Origin: Thiodiazotropha sp040506195
GTDB taxonomy: Bacteria; Pseudomonadota; Gammaproteobacteria; Chromatiales; Chromatiaceae
Length of the DNA: 64,000 bases
Assembly: GCA_040506195.1 (NCBI GenBank)
Contig: JBEVXH010000007.1
Location: 62,001 to 126,000, forward strand
Direction: 5' to 3'
The notes under the pieces are model-generated. The model had not been told where the DNA came from. It ran no database searches and was given only the letters and a program-made list of their open reading frames with translations. Positions 9,386 to 18,140 of the stretch are shown piece by piece. How positions within the stretch are numbered: the first letter of the stretch is position 1; every line of letters starts with the position of its first letter. Position numbers and translations under genes: made by a program.

Positions 9386-10091
9386 GCGAACTGTTGCTGC
9401 AACAATGCCATGCATCGTTTTGACCGTTATTGATGGGGATGTGAATGTGGCAGGTCATCGCAGTGGAGGCTTTACGTTGCTGGAAGTTATGGTTGCGATG
9501 TTATTGCTGGCAGTCATCATGACAACCTCGGTGACAATGCTGTTTATCAATCTCAAAGGCTGGGAGAGTTTAACTGAGCATAGTGATGCTGTGCTTGAGG
9601 AGCACTTGATTCAAAAGAGAGTCACTTCCATGATTCAGCACCTTGTGCCACTGGTCTGGCGGGATCGGAGTCAGCGTTTATTGGCCTTGACCGGGGAGGC
9701 GCGGCAACTTCAATTCCTTTCAAAGGCCCCGCAACAGTACAGGGCCGGTGGATTGTTCGAATATCTTCTGGTGCAGGAAAACGCTTATGAACAGGGAATC
9801 AGCCTGGTGCTTTATTTTAGTCCGCTCGATCCGAATGCCTCGCAACTGACCCTGCCTGGGAATGGATCACGCCGTGTCCTGATGACCGGATTGGAAGAGG
9901 TTGAGTTTTCATACTTCGGCAGTAAACAGGAGCGGGAAACTGCTGGATGGTTCGACAGTTGGGAAGCCGGCTCGGCACGCTATCCAGAATTGATCCGTTT
10001 GAGTCTGCGTTATCCAGGCGATGAGGATGGAACGCAGGAACACTATTATAGAGTCCGCCAAAATTACCCGATGATTGTACAGCGACCATGA
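9372..10091 (+). CDS. gspJ: Type II secretion minor pseudopilin GspJ
   Basis: Minor pseudopilin; the prepilin motif is SGG before FTLLEVMVAMLLLAVIMTTSV. From ATG 9372 (AGGT seven bases upstream) the leader is about 33 residues, longer than usual. GTG codons at 9441 or 9447 would give a normal short leader of about 9-11 residues, so the start is uncertain. The C-terminal half, with GLEEVEFSYFG and ELIRLSLRYPG, fits GspJ. It overlaps gspI by 14 bases and gspK by 4 (ATGA). Confidence 0.85.
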   Translation: MINPKRTVAATMPCIVLTVIDGDVNVAGHRSGGFTLLEVMVAMLLLAVIMTTSVTMLFINLKGWESLTEHSDAVLEEHLIQKRVTSMIQHLVPLVWRDRSQRLLALTGEARQLQFLSKAPQQYRAGGLFEYLLVQENAYEQGISLVLYFSPLDPNASQLTLPGNGSRRVLMTGLEEVEFSYFGSKQERETAGWFDSWEAGSARYPELIRLSLRYPGDEDGTQEHYYRVRQNYPMIVQRP

Positions 10092-10969
10092 TGATGAAGG
10101 CGAGGGGGCCACATTCCGGACAGAATGGCTTTGCACTCGTGCTGGTGCTATGGCTGGTCGCCCTGCTGACCATCGTCGCCGCCAGTTTTTCCACCCATTC
10201 CAAGGTCGAGAGCAGATTAACAGGCAATGCAATTGATGCGCTACATTCAAGGTTGTTGGCGGAGAGCGGCGTTAATCGGGCAATTCTTGAACTGATGGTC
10301 AAAGATGCGTCGCAACGATGGAGCAGCAACGGTCAAATCCACCAGCTTGAATCTGATCTGGGCAAAGTCAGCATATCCATCCGCAGCTCATCCGGTCTGC
10401 TCGACCTGAACAGGGCGTCAAGAGAGCATTTGGCCAATCTGTTTGCATTGATAACTGAAGGCATTCAAGATCGAGAGGTACTTGCCGATCGCCTGGTTGA
10501 CTGGCGTGACGGCGATGATTTACGTCATCTCAATGGTGCTGAGGATGCGGATTACCGGAGTGCCGGCCATCCATATACCACAGCGGGCCGTGACTTTGTC
10601 AGTATCGATGAGCTCGCTTATGTATTGGGATTTGATGCAGACAAGGTAGAGCGCTTACGTCCCTATATCACCCTCTATTCCAACACACAAAATGTGGATT
10701 TACGATATGCGCCTGAGAGGTTGGTATCCCTGCTGAAAGGTAAGGCGGCGACAGGTGAAGTACTGGCGGGTGTCATTGATTACATTGACAGTGACCTGGC
10801 TGATCTGGAGATGGGAGAGGATGATGGCCAAGCTGTTGGTTCTGCGTACCGTATACGGGTTGAAGCTTCTTCATCACAGGGTGCAAAAACTCAATTGTTG
10901 GTTGATATCGACCTGAGAAGTCAAGACAAGACACCTTATTCTATTCGTTCCTGGCACGATTCGTTATGA
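10088..10969 (+). CDS. gspK: Type II secretion tip pseudopilin GspK
   Basis: Large minor pseudopilin of 293 residues that caps the pseudopilus. The N-terminus NGFALVLVLWLVALLTIVAA is the GspK prepilin helix, which naturally lacks Glu5. The DLNRASREHLANLF segment and the later SIDELAYVLGFD and PYITLYS motifs match the inserted alpha-domain and helix-hairpin-helix-like region of GspK. The start overlaps the gspJ stop by 4 bases. Three Met codons in a row make the exact start ambiguous by two residues. Confidence 0.9.
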   Translation: MMMKARGPHSGQNGFALVLVLWLVALLTIVAASFSTHSKVESRLTGNAIDALHSRLLAESGVNRAILELMVKDASQRWSSNGQIHQLESDLGKVSISIRSSSGLLDLNRASREHLANLFALITEGIQDREVLADRLVDWRDGDDLRHLNGAEDADYRSAGHPYTTAGRDFVSIDELAYVLGFDADKVERLRPYITLYSNTQNVDLRYAPERLVSLLKGKAATGEVLAGVIDYIDSDLADLEMGEDDGQAVGSAYRIRVEASSSQGAKTQLLVDIDLRSQDKTPYSIRSWHDSL

Positions 10970-10995
10970 GCAACAAAACCCGTTAATATTATCCA

Positions 10996-12072
10996 ATGGC
11001 AACGCAATCCCTGAAATATCAACTCAGTAATTTCTGGTTCTGGTGGAGTGGTGAGATCAGTATGCTCCTGCCGGAAAGAGTTCGTACCCTTCTTCGGGGC
11101 GGAAAGCCGGCCCAACTTCTGTATAAGGATGATATATTGCGTATCGTCAACCAGGGATTGAGCGGCGAAGAGGTTGTCGAGAACTATCTTCGGATTATTG
11201 ACTTCAACAATCCTGAACACAGAAGGGTACTCAATAACGCCAGTGAAATACGCCTCTGTCTGGAACCTAAAAAATATCTCTTCAAGAAGGTTACACTACC
11301 CATTGAGACGGAAGAGAATCTGCGCGAAGTGCTTGCGTTCGAAATGGATCGGCAGACTCCATTCAGTGTTGAGCAGGTCTACTATGACTATATTGTGAAT
11401 GCACGCGACAAGCAGAACCGCACACTCGACATCACCTTGATTCTTGCACCGATCGATAAGATCTCTTCGGCGTTGAAACAGTTGGAGGATAACCAGGTAC
11501 GAATCAATGCCATTTCCCCGTGTGAGGAGATAGAGCATAATATATATGAGGTCAATCTTCTGCCTCCTGAGAAACGGGAGAAACCATACAAACGCTATCG
11601 TCTGCTTAACCTGACTCTTTCCTTGATCTTGCTGCTGTTGTTTGTCGGTAACCTGACACTCCCCCTATGGCAGAAATCCACATTACTGAAACAGCTCGAA
11701 AGTGAGCTGGAAGAGTATAAATCAAAAGCCACCCAAGTTGCCGCGCTGCGGGAACAGGTGACGTCGGCGAGAAGTGAAAACCGCTTTTTAGAAGAGAGAA
11801 AACAGACAACCAAGTCGGTTCTCGGCATAATTTTGGAATTGACCCTGTTGCTTCCCGATGACACTTGGGTCAGTAATTTCGAAGTCAGGGGCAACACCAT
11901 TCATCTACACGGCCAATCGACAGCATCGGCTTCACTGATCCCAATTATCGAGACCTCAAAATTATTCCAGGACGTTACCTTTAGGTCACCGGTTACAAGA
12001 AGTAAAAAGAACAATACAGAACGATTCCACATCTCCGCGGAAATTGCTGCTGACGAGGATGGAGAGGGTTAA
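10996..12072 (+). CDS. gspL: Type II secretion protein GspL, PilN-domain (XpsL-like) type
   Basis: Inner-membrane assembly-platform protein, 358 residues. The first part resembles the cytoplasmic actin-like domain, including the W(W)SGE and LLPERVR start seen in XpsL-type proteins and the segment LREVLAFEMDRQTPF. The NLLPPEKR motif then introduces a membrane helix (LLNLTLSLILLLLFVGNLTL), a coiled coil and a PilN-like periplasmic domain. This layout is the Xanthomonas/Pseudomonas type rather than the classical E. coli GspL. Start 10996 is kept because this N-terminal Trp-rich segment is conserved in the family; ATG 11062 is an alternative with GTGAG upstream. It abuts gspM directly. Confidence 0.85.
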   Translation: MATQSLKYQLSNFWFWWSGEISMLLPERVRTLLRGGKPAQLLYKDDILRIVNQGLSGEEVVENYLRIIDFNNPEHRRVLNNASEIRLCLEPKKYLFKKVTLPIETEENLREVLAFEMDRQTPFSVEQVYYDYIVNARDKQNRTLDITLILAPIDKISSALKQLEDNQVRINAISPCEEIEHNIYEVNLLPPEKREKPYKRYRLLNLTLSLILLLLFVGNLTLPLWQKSTLLKQLESELEEYKSKATQVAALREQVTSARSENRFLEERKQTTKSVLGIILELTLLLPDDTWVSNFEVRGNTIHLHGQSTASASLIPIIETSKLFQDVTFRSPVTRSKKNNTERFHISAEIAADEDGEG

Positions 12073-12669
12073 ATGTTCGATAATCTGACTCCCAGACAAT
12101 CGCGCATATTGGCTGTAGCCATTCTGATCGTTCTATTGGCGACCGTATCGGTTTTAGTGCTCTATCCCGCCTGGTCGATGAATACGACATATAGTGCGCT
12201 AATAGAAGATACGCAATTTCAAATACAACGCTATCAGCGAATTGCCAATCAGGATGAGCACTACCAGCTTGAATTTAATAAGCTAAAGCGGGTTCAGCAG
12301 TCTGACTCGCGCTATCTGCAAAGCAAAACCGACTCGCTGGCAAATGCAGAGCTTCAGCGCAGGATCAAACAGGTGGTGGCGGCCGGGCAGGGAGAAATCA
12401 TAAGCACACAGACTGCGCAGATATCCCAGGAGGAGATACTCAACAAGGTAGCTATCCGTGTCAGGATGAAGAGTACCCTGGAAAATCTTAAACAGATAAT
12501 GTATCAACTCGAGTCACAAAAGCCTTACTTGTTTATCGAAAACATCAGTCTGCGCAGCAGGCACATTCCGCGAAGGAGACTGCCGAAAACAAAGGAGATC
12601 GAAAAACAGTTAAGAATGCTGGATTTGGAATTTCTCGTCGTTGGCTATATCAAGAACGGTGAGTCATGA
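12073..12669 (+). CDS. gspM: Type II secretion protein GspM (T2SSM_b type)
   Basis: Bitopic inner-membrane protein of 198 residues that partners GspL. One N-terminal membrane helix (ILAVAILIVLLATVSVLVLY) is followed by a coiled coil rich in Gln and Arg and a small alpha/beta periplasmic domain (ILNKVAIRVRMKSTLENLKQ). This matches the XpsM-like family more than classical GspM. GAGAGG upstream of ATG 12073 is a good ribosome-binding site. It overlaps the next gene by 4 bases. Confidence 0.8.
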   Translation: MFDNLTPRQSRILAVAILIVLLATVSVLVLYPAWSMNTTYSALIEDTQFQIQRYQRIANQDEHYQLEFNKLKRVQQSDSRYLQSKTDSLANAELQRRIKQVVAAGQGEIISTQTAQISQEEILNKVAIRVRMKSTLENLKQIMYQLESQKPYLFIENISLRSRHIPRRRLPKTKEIEKQLRMLDLEFLVVGYIKNGES

Positions 12670-13232
12670 ACAGCTGGAAACATAGCTTCAATACCATGAC
12701 ACTCTTGCTCTTGCTGGCTATAGGCGCCACGTACGCTTATCTCTATCATCAATGGAGATCACCCGCAAACTATATGGGCGCAATGACTGATCAGGCGGGT
12801 GACCAGGACAATTCGCAGGCAGATGCTGATAAGAAAGAGACAGTCAGATTCGTAGCTGTTTCATTACAGGCATATGATGAAATAACTGAGAGACCGTTGT
12901 TTGTCGAAGGCAGGTTGCCTCCGACCAAACCTGAGCAGAAAACAAGCGTGCCCAGAATTCCACGCAAGCCACTAAGGCTGAAGCTGGAAGGTGTTGCCAT
13001 GATGCCCGATAATAAGGTAGCAATCATTCGCGACCTGGATACCAATGAGCTGCTGCGCGTGTCCCAGGGAATGAACAAGAATGATTGGAAGGTCGAGTCT
13101 GTCGACAGTGAAAGCGCGACCATCACGCGAAAGGGAGAACGGTTGGTACTGAAATTGGAAATAGACGACACATCGGTCAATAAGCGAAAATTACCGATGA
13201 GAAAGCTGCCCTTCAGGCCGTCTAATCGCTGA
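12666..13232 (+). CDS. gspN: Type II secretion GspN/XpsN-like protein with GspC-type homology region
   Basis: Inner-membrane anchored protein of 188 residues. It has one N-terminal helix (TMTLLLLLAIGATYAYLY), a linker containing the ITERPLF motif, and a beta-rich domain (LRLKLEGVAMMPDNKVAII). That domain resembles the HR domain of GspC, which contacts the secretin N0 domain. In Xanthomonas-type systems XpsN replaces GspC, and its place at the operon end after L and M fits. I call it GspN on context and fold pattern; short GspC is an alternative. Confidence 0.7.
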   Translation: MNSWKHSFNTMTLLLLLAIGATYAYLYHQWRSPANYMGAMTDQAGDQDNSQADADKKETVRFVAVSLQAYDEITERPLFVEGRLPPTKPEQKTSVPRIPRKPLRLKLEGVAMMPDNKVAIIRDLDTNELLRVSQGMNKNDWKVESVDSESATITRKGERLVLKLEIDDTSVNKRKLPMRKLPFRPSNR

Positions 13233-13272
13233 TCTGCAAGGATGATATGACAGCATTCCCTGTATTGAACTG

Positions 13273-14130
13273 ATGGATAACGCCTATCTTCTGATCGGTG
13301 TTTCAGTTTTGATGCACGTGGCCTGGAATCTGATGGCGCGCCACGTGGATAGCAGGGCGAACTATCTTTGGTGGGGATTGCTTGCGCATCTGGCCATGCT
13401 GGGGCCCTACGCGATTTGGCACCTACTCAACAACGCCGACTGGAAAACGCCACTGCTCGTAGCTCTGTTGTTCTCATCGCTAGCCAACACGCTATACTTC
13501 ATAGCGTTGAGGCGCGCCTATCACTATGCGCCAGTGGCTTTAGTCTATCCATTGGCGCGCAGCTCTCCGATCCTGATCGCAATCTGGTCATGGCTGTTTT
13601 TTTCCCGTGCCATATCCCTTTGGGAAGGTATCGCGATCAGCGTCAGCGTATTCGGATTGTGGATACTCGCTGCGTCATCACGCCATGGAGATGCCCGGCA
13701 TGCGCTGCCGTGGACTGTTGTGGCCGCATTGTCGACCAGTGTCTATTCTCTGAGTGACAAAGTGGCTGTCCAGTACCTTCCTGGATTTGCCGAGCAATTG
13801 GGATTCATCAGCATAGGTTATACGACATCTTTCGTGGGACTCACATTGCTGCAACGAGCAGAGACAAACAGCTGGCTGCCACAAACCCGTCCACCGCTGA
13901 GATATATCCTTTTCGGCGGTCTTTTCATAGGCACAGCCTATGCTTTGGTGGTAAGGGCTATGAATCAGATGCCGGCAGCCCATGTTGTTTCTTATACCAA
14001 TGCGGGAATCATTTTGGCAGTCTTGCTCTCAATCCTGTCGTTCGGCGAGCGGGACCATTGGCGACAACGGCTTATGGGTGCGCTTGTAGTGAGTAGTGGT
14101 CTGGCGCTGCTGGGTTGGCTTGCTGATTAG
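13273..14130 (+). CDS. EamA/DMT-family membrane transporter
   Basis: Integral membrane protein of 285 residues with ten predicted hydrophobic segments in two repeated halves, as in drug/metabolite transporters. The motif YHYAPVALVYPLARSSPILIA is the typical EamA repeat end. The C-terminal half ends in the expected SYTNAGIILAVLLSILSFGE followed by GALVVSSGLALLGW. The substrate cannot be read from the sequence. It begins 40 bases after gspN, so it may be co-transcribed but need not be functionally linked. Confidence 0.85.
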   Translation: MDNAYLLIGVSVLMHVAWNLMARHVDSRANYLWWGLLAHLAMLGPYAIWHLLNNADWKTPLLVALLFSSLANTLYFIALRRAYHYAPVALVYPLARSSPILIAIWSWLFFSRAISLWEGIAISVSVFGLWILAASSRHGDARHALPWTVVAALSTSVYSLSDKVAVQYLPGFAEQLGFISIGYTTSFVGLTLLQRAETNSWLPQTRPPLRYILFGGLFIGTAYALVVRAMNQMPAAHVVSYTNAGIILAVLLSILSFGERDHWRQRLMGALVVSSGLALLGWLAD

Positions 14131-14264
14131 CCAGGGTATCCGAGACTAGAGGCTGAGTGCGATCTTTATAGCTGCCAAACACAATGGATGGGTTAGAATA
14201 GTGGGGTAATCGAGTCGGCTGACTCGTTGAATCGGATCGAAAAAAAGGTAACGTATTTAATTCT

Positions 14265-14756
14265 ATGAATGACAATATCAAGATCAATATTCTGTTTGTT
14301 TGCATGGGCAATATCTGTCGCTCACCCACAGCTCAGGGTGTGTTTCGTGACATCGTCGAGAAACAGGGGTTGAGTGACTATATCTCCACCGATTCCGCAG
14401 GCACCATCGATTTCCATGCAGGTTCCAAACCGGACCGCCGGGCACGTGAGACAGCAATCAGACGGGGACTCGATCTAAGCGACTTACGCGCCAGGATTGT
14501 CACGTCAGAGGATTTCGAACGCTTTGACTATGTCATTGCAATGGACCGGTCCAACTATGCGGACCTGGAGGCGCTCTGTCCGCCGGGCAGGGAAGATCGT
14601 CTGCATCTATTTCTGGATTTTGCGCCACATCAACCTGTACGTGAAGTGCCCGATCCCTATTATGGTGGCGCCGCAGGTTTTGACCGGGTATTCGATCTGG
14701 TGGAAGAGGCCTCCCGAGGTCTGTTGGATCAGATCACGAGTCACCACTTCGCCTGA
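14265..14756 (+). CDS. Low-molecular-weight protein-tyrosine phosphatase
   Basis: Cytosolic phosphatase of 163 residues. The P-loop C-x5-R is present as Cys13-MGNIC-Arg19-Ser20 and the general-acid loop as DPYYGG near the C-terminus. Both are diagnostic of the LMW-PTP family, so it should be active on phosphotyrosine or related small substrates. It stands alone, without the capsule export and BY-kinase genes that accompany Wzb-type enzymes. That suggests the housekeeping (YfkJ/Ptp-like) subtype. Confidence 0.92.
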   Translation: MNDNIKINILFVCMGNICRSPTAQGVFRDIVEKQGLSDYISTDSAGTIDFHAGSKPDRRARETAIRRGLDLSDLRARIVTSEDFERFDYVIAMDRSNYADLEALCPPGREDRLHLFLDFAPHQPVREVPDPYYGGAAGFDRVFDLVEEASRGLLDQITSHHFA

Positions 14757-14801
14757 GGCGCTATCATCTTGCACCGACCGGGCTATTCGCTCACTGAACA
14801 G

Positions 14802-14831
14802 AACCTTGCTCCATCTCTATGGAGCAAGGTT
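14802..14831. terminator. Perfect 13-bp hairpin between convergent genes
   Basis: AACCTTGCTCCAT, a 4-base loop, then its exact complement. It lies between the phosphatase (plus) and rne (minus) and overlaps neither stop codon. T-tracts on either side are poor, so it is either a bidirectional terminator of modest quality or an mRNA-end stabiliser. Confidence 0.6.
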
Positions 14832-14838
14832 TGGCCGA

Positions 14839-17592
14839 TCAATCTCCATTACTGCTGTCTATGCTCTTCCCGTTCGCTTTTGTCTTTGATTCGGCAGTTG
14901 CTGTTGCCGCCTTATCTGTCTGCTCCGCAACGGCGGTTTGACTGCTCTGTTGGACCGTCTCAGTCGTAACCGGTTTGCCGATTTCAGTGTCAGGTTGTGT
15001 CGCTATCGGTTTTGCGGCCGGTTTTTCAATCCTTTTCGCGGTCTCTACCTGCTGTAATTTCGGCATTTCCGGTTTCTTTTCGTCCGTTGTCGGCGGTCTC
15101 GGATTTTTTTCAGCCGTTATTTGTGGTTCCGGCTTTTTTTCAACAGGCGCCGGTGGATTGTCGGAAGAAACCTTCGGTTTCTTTTTCGCAGGCGCCTTTT
15201 CACCCTGTTGCGGTTTGGTTTCAATCTGAACCAGTTTCGGACCTGGTTCGGGTGCTTGTTTTTCCTGCTTGGTCGTTTCCGAGACGGCCTGTGTGGCAGT
15301 GGATTGTTTTGCCTGACCCTTCCCGGGTTTAATTCTTGCCGCCGGTTTTTGTTTCTTGTCGGCAGCAGGTTTGTTTGCATCAGGAATGTTCTTCGCATCT
15401 TGCCTGGTTTCACGCTTGCGTGGCGCTTCCTTCGCCTCATGCTTGGATTCATCGACCTTTGTCCCTTTTGTCGTTGAGTCCTTGTCCTCAGATACGCCGC
15501 TGGCTATTGATTGCTCGTTGCCTTTCTCTGCATTGGTACGGCGTCTGCGACCGCCTCGACGACCCCGACGCGATCCCTTGGGCTTCGGAGCCTCGTCGTT
15601 TGTCTTATCCGTCTGAGCATTACTCTTGTCCTGGGGCTTTTTATCCTTGGTCTGTTTTTCAGCTGTCTTGGCCGAAGATTTTTGCGGTTTTCTTCTGCCT
15701 GTCGCAGATGTTTCCTGTGTACGCCGCTCGGATCGTTCACCGCGCCTATTCTCACCGGCGCCGCCTTTGCCACGACTGGCCGCTTGTCTTTTACGTCCTT
15801 TCCCTGCCGTTGTTGACTGGCTGCGGTCAGTGCTCTGGTGCGGTTTGGCGGCGCTCTTCTTTGCCGGTTCCTCTTTGGCGGGTTCATCCGACTTTGAGGT
15901 GAAGATACTGAAAATCTTCTTCAAAAAACCGCCTTCACCCATTTCCGCCACCGCCCGGGCTGCTTCACTCCTTTGCGGGACCGGACTCGCTGGCGCGATG
16001 GATTTTACTGCGGGTTTTTCTGCTTGCGGTTGTTTGGTCTTGCCAAAATCCTGGACCTTCTGTTCGCTCTCGTCGGTGACCATCTTGTAACTCGATACGC
16101 TAACGTCATCGGCAGGCAGGTCACCCATCCGCACCCGCTCAATGGTGTAGTTGGGGGTATCAAGACGGATGTTGGGCACCAGTACGACATCGATGGACTG
16201 ACGCCTTTCAATGTCGTGAATCGCCTGCCGTTTCTCATTCAGCAGAAAAGTGGCAATATCGACAGGGAGCTGAGCGACAATGCGACCGGTATTCTCCTTC
16301 ATCGCCTCTTCTTCGATGATGCGCAATACAGAGAGGGAGAGTGATTCCACGCCACGGATCGTGCCATGTCCCTTGCAGCGGGGGCAGACCTGCTCACTGG
16401 CTTCACCCAGAGAGGGACGCAGGCGCTGGCGTGACATCTCCAGCAGTCCGAAACGGGAGATTCTGCCGATTTGCACCCGTGCCCGATCCTGTTTCAGAGC
16501 CTCTTTGAGTCGATTCTCCACCTCGCGTTGGTTTCGCGATGGAGTCATATCGATGAAGTCGATAACGAAAAGCCCGCCCAGATCCCGCAAACGCAGCTGA
16601 CGGGCGATCTCGTCAGCCGCTTCAAGGTTGGTATTCAGGGCGGTCTCCTCGATATCAGCACCCTTGGTGGCTCGGGCGGAATTGATATCGATAGAGGTCA
16701 AGGCCTCGGTGTGATCGATCACGATAGCACCGCCGGATGGCAGGCTGACTTCCCGCTGGAATGCCGATTCGATCTGGCTTTCGATCTGGTAGCGGCTGAA
16801 GAGCGGGACCTCGTCATCATAGTGGCGCAGCTTCTTGCTGTATTGCGGCATCACCTGATTGATGAAGCGATCGGCCTGGCTGAAGACATCCTTGTCATCG
16901 ATGACGATCTCACCGATGTCGGCGCGCAAATAGTCTCGGATGGAGCGAATGATGACGTTGCTCTCCTGGTAGATCAGGAACGGGGCCGGCTTCTCTGCAG
17001 AGTGTTCAATTGCCTGCCAAAGCTGGATCAGGTAGTCCAGGTCCCACTGCAGTTCCTCGCTGTTCTTGCCGACACCCGCAGTGCGTACGATCAATCCCAT
17101 GTCGTCAGGGATCTGCAACTCGCTCATGGCTTCACGCAGTTCGGTACGATCCTGACCTTCTATTCTGCGGGATACACCTCCGGCGCGGGGATTGTTCGGC
17201 ATCAGCACGAGATAGCGTCCAGCCAGAGAAATGAATGTAGTCAGGGCGGCCCCTTTGTTACCACGTTCCTCTTTCTCGACCTGGATAATGACCTCTTGGC
17301 CCTCTTTGATCGCCTCTTGTATATTGACTCTGCCTGAGGTGCTCCTGGCTTTTTCGGTGAAGTAGGTCCTGGCGATCTCTTTGAGGGGGAGGAAACCGTG
17401 GCGTTCAGAGCCGTAATCGACAAATGCGGCTTCCAGACTGGGCTCGACGCGGGTAATGCGTCCCTTGTAGATATTGGCCTTTTTTTGCTCCCGACCGGGG
17501 ACCTCTATATCCAGATTGAATAATTTCTGGCCATCAACGATGGCAACACGCAACTCTTCAGGTTGAGTTGCGTTGATCAACATACGCTTCAT
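14839..17592 (-). CDS. rne: Ribonuclease E
   Basis: Endoribonuclease and degradosome scaffold of 917 residues. The N-terminus MKRMLINATQPEELRVAIVD is characteristic. An S1 domain covers about residues 35-120. The DNase-I-like catalytic site shows Asp302, Asn304 and Asp345 (IDIN and LFVIDFIDM). The zinc-link cysteines CPRC are at 403-406. From about residue 510 the protein becomes a long disordered tail rich in Lys, Glu, Gln and Pro, with an Arg-rich RNA-binding patch (RRGRRGGRRRRT). That tail is where E. coli RNase E binds RNA and partners. It is divergent from rluC, the usual gammaproteobacterial arrangement. Confidence 0.97.
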   Translation of the reverse strand: MKRMLINATQPEELRVAIVDGQKLFNLDIEVPGREQKKANIYKGRITRVEPSLEAAFVDYGSERHGFLPLKEIARTYFTEKARSTSGRVNIQEAIKEGQEVIIQVEKEERGNKGAALTTFISLAGRYLVLMPNNPRAGGVSRRIEGQDRTELREAMSELQIPDDMGLIVRTAGVGKNSEELQWDLDYLIQLWQAIEHSAEKPAPFLIYQESNVIIRSIRDYLRADIGEIVIDDKDVFSQADRFINQVMPQYSKKLRHYDDEVPLFSRYQIESQIESAFQREVSLPSGGAIVIDHTEALTSIDINSARATKGADIEETALNTNLEAADEIARQLRLRDLGGLFVIDFIDMTPSRNQREVENRLKEALKQDRARVQIGRISRFGLLEMSRQRLRPSLGEASEQVCPRCKGHGTIRGVESLSLSVLRIIEEEAMKENTGRIVAQLPVDIATFLLNEKRQAIHDIERRQSIDVVLVPNIRLDTPNYTIERVRMGDLPADDVSVSSYKMVTDESEQKVQDFGKTKQPQAEKPAVKSIAPASPVPQRSEAARAVAEMGEGGFLKKIFSIFTSKSDEPAKEEPAKKSAAKPHQSTDRSQSTTAGKGRKRQAASRGKGGAGENRRGERSERRTQETSATGRRKPQKSSAKTAEKQTKDKKPQDKSNAQTDKTNDEAPKPKGSRRGRRGGRRRRTNAEKGNEQSIASGVSEDKDSTTKGTKVDESKHEAKEAPRKRETRQDAKNIPDANKPAADKKQKPAARIKPGKGQAKQSTATQAVSETTKQEKQAPEPGPKLVQIETKPQQGEKAPAKKKPKVSSDNPPAPVEKKPEPQITAEKNPRPPTTDEKKPEMPKLQQVETAKRIEKPAAKPIATQPDTEIGKPVTTETVQQSSQTAVAEQTDKAATATAESKTKANGKSIDSSNGD

Positions 17593-18084
17593 TGTTATGT
17601 ATCCATGCAGCCATCGAGGGTTATCGCCTGGCGTTACGCAGTGAACTCCTCAACGACGGGATCAGGCAATAGCCTTTCCTGCTCGTCATCTGTGGAGCAT
17701 TACCACGCAAACCCGTGGAACGGGTTTCTATTCCAGGCTAGAAAACTAGCTCAGACGGCTGAAAAACTGTTAAAGTTCGCCGCTTGGGATCGGCTGCTGA
17801 TCGAACTGAAAATATGGCGCCCAATGCAAAGGGAGAGCAACATGGCCAAGATCTATCGGCCCGGCATCTATTCCCGGAGTATGGTCCCGCAACGGACACA
17901 AACTCGAAAGCTGCAATGGCGCGGAGGGTTCAGATTAAGAGCCAGATATCCAAAGGGCACCTGTGCGCTTGGCTGGGTAACCGCTTGCGCCTAAAGCAAT
18001 TTATTCGGCAGCAGGCGGTCACATACCGCGCGGGTACCGGCTTATATGGCTATCCACGGGCCAGTACCTGAAAAACTGATGGTG
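17593..18084 (-). promoter_or_regulatory. Long structured 5' leader of rne
   Basis: About 490 bases separate the rne start codon from its likely promoter, with no credible gene inside. The leader has a strong hairpin (AAACCCGT and its complement, 17709-17727) and a small CTAG-A4-CTAG hairpin near 17740. In E. coli a long rne 5' UTR with hairpins lets RNase E cleave its own mRNA and autoregulate. A similar role here is inference from length, position and structure. Confidence 0.5.
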
Positions 18085-18113
18085 AATATAGCAACCTTCA
18101 ACCTGAACATCAA
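18085..18113 (-). promoter_or_regulatory. Candidate sigma-70 promoter for rne
   Basis: Reading leftward on the minus strand, TTGATG (18113-18108), a 17-base spacer and TATATT (18090-18085). Hexamers and spacing are close to the consensus. It would make a long leader before rne. Confidence 0.5.
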
Positions 18114-18140
18114 TCGATACGCATAAATAAACAGCGCTAA

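Noticed and set aside
16471..17337. Open frame of 288 codons on the plus strand inside rne
   Set aside because: Antisense to the conserved catalytic half of RNase E; no motif of its own.
17563..18071. Two small plus-strand frames between rne and rluC
   Set aside because: They lack a family match and overlap the structured rne leader; more likely noncoding.
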